5,252 nt of DNA from Oscillospiraceae bacterium (GTDB lineage Bacteria > Bacillota > Clostridia > Oscillospirales > Acutalibacteraceae), in NCBI GenBank assembly GCA_019422905.1, contig JAHZCM010000077.1, positions 1-5,252 on the forward strand. Reading direction: 5' to 3'. Within the stretch, counting starts at the first letter, position 1. Each line of letters begins with the position of its first letter. A program made the position numbers and the translations under genes. Below the pieces are notes generated by a model. That model ran no database searches and was not told the origin of the DNA. It saw nothing but the letters and a program-made list of their open reading frames with translations. Shown in pieces: positions 5,125 through 5,252 of the stretch.

Positions 5125-5252
5125 ATGCACATCCGCGCAATATTTTTCGACGTAGACGGCACGCTGCTCGGCGCCGGGCACCAGATTCCGCCCTCTGCGC
5201 TTCGCGCCCTGCACCGGGCGCAGGAAAAAGGTATCCGGCTTTTTGTCGCTAC
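5125..5252 (+). CDS. HAD-superfamily hydrolase, probably Cof-type phosphatase (5' end only)
   Basis: Forty-two complete codons are present before the window ends, with no stop. The N-terminus reads MHIRAIFFDVDGTLL, in which DVDGT (9-13) is HAD motif I: the first Asp is the phosphorylated nucleophile and the second the general acid/base. The following SALRALHRAQEKGIRLFVAT, with its last codon inferred from the two bases present, matches the helix and strand leading to motif II of Cof/class IIB sugar-phosphate and FMN phosphatases. GAGG (5113-5116) lies 8 nt upstream of the ATG. It is co-directional with murC, 62 nt after its stop and behind a hairpin. Substrate and exact subclass cannot be told from this fragment. 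Confidence 0.88.
   Translation, partial: MHIRAIFFDVDGTLLGAGHQIPPSALRALHRAQEKGIRLFVA

Noticed and set aside
3677..5140. 487-codon open frame antisense to murC on the minus strand, longer than murC itself
   Set aside because: It mirrors murC codons in GC-rich DNA, its translation resembles no family I recognise, and it has no promoter or ribosome binding site. murC on the other strand carries all Mur-ligase motifs.

Overview
The window looks like chromosomal DNA from a GC-rich, endospore-forming clostridial Firmicute, plausibly an Oscillospiraceae/Ruminococcaceae-type gut anaerobe. The family placement is inference. Support comes from a complete dipicolinate synthase pair (dpaA-dpaB), a MurC with the Firmicutes-type EACEY motif, GGAGG-type ribosome binding sites and a sigma-K-like promoter. 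Cluster I clostridia such as C. perfringens lack dpaAB and use an EtfA route, so that group is unlikely.

Layout. Positions 1-123 hold no gene but contain a very strong 13-bp hairpin. Four genes follow on the minus strand. In transcription order they are dpaA (3448-2594), dpaB (2583-2020), a small zinc-ribbon membrane protein of unknown function (1905-1441) and an O-acetylhomoserine sulfhydrylase (metY-like, 1404-124). A 234-bp divergent intergenic region (3449-3682) separates them from murC on the plus strand (3683-5062). A hairpin terminator and the first 42 codons of a HAD-family hydrolase (from 5125) then run off the window end.

How it works together. DpaA and DpaB make dipicolinic acid in the mother cell from the lysine-pathway intermediate 4-hydroxy-tetrahydrodipicolinate. 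Their promoter has an exact CATAnnnTA -10 element, as expected for late mother-cell transcription. A separate vegetative-type promoter (TTGAAT-17-TATACT) just after dpaB can drive the zinc-ribbon gene and metY alone. No terminator is visible after dpaB, so sporulation transcripts could also read into them. MetY makes homocysteine from O-acetylhomoserine, which also derives from aspartate. MurC adds L-alanine to UDP-MurNAc in peptidoglycan synthesis and faces the sporulation operon across the divergent promoter region.

I found no mobile element, CRISPR array, tRNA, rRNA or clearly new multi-gene system. The most open questions are the zinc-ribbon/DUF2007-like/membrane protein, the nested promoter arrangement, and the short GC hairpins that sit at the predicted 5' ends of two leaders.
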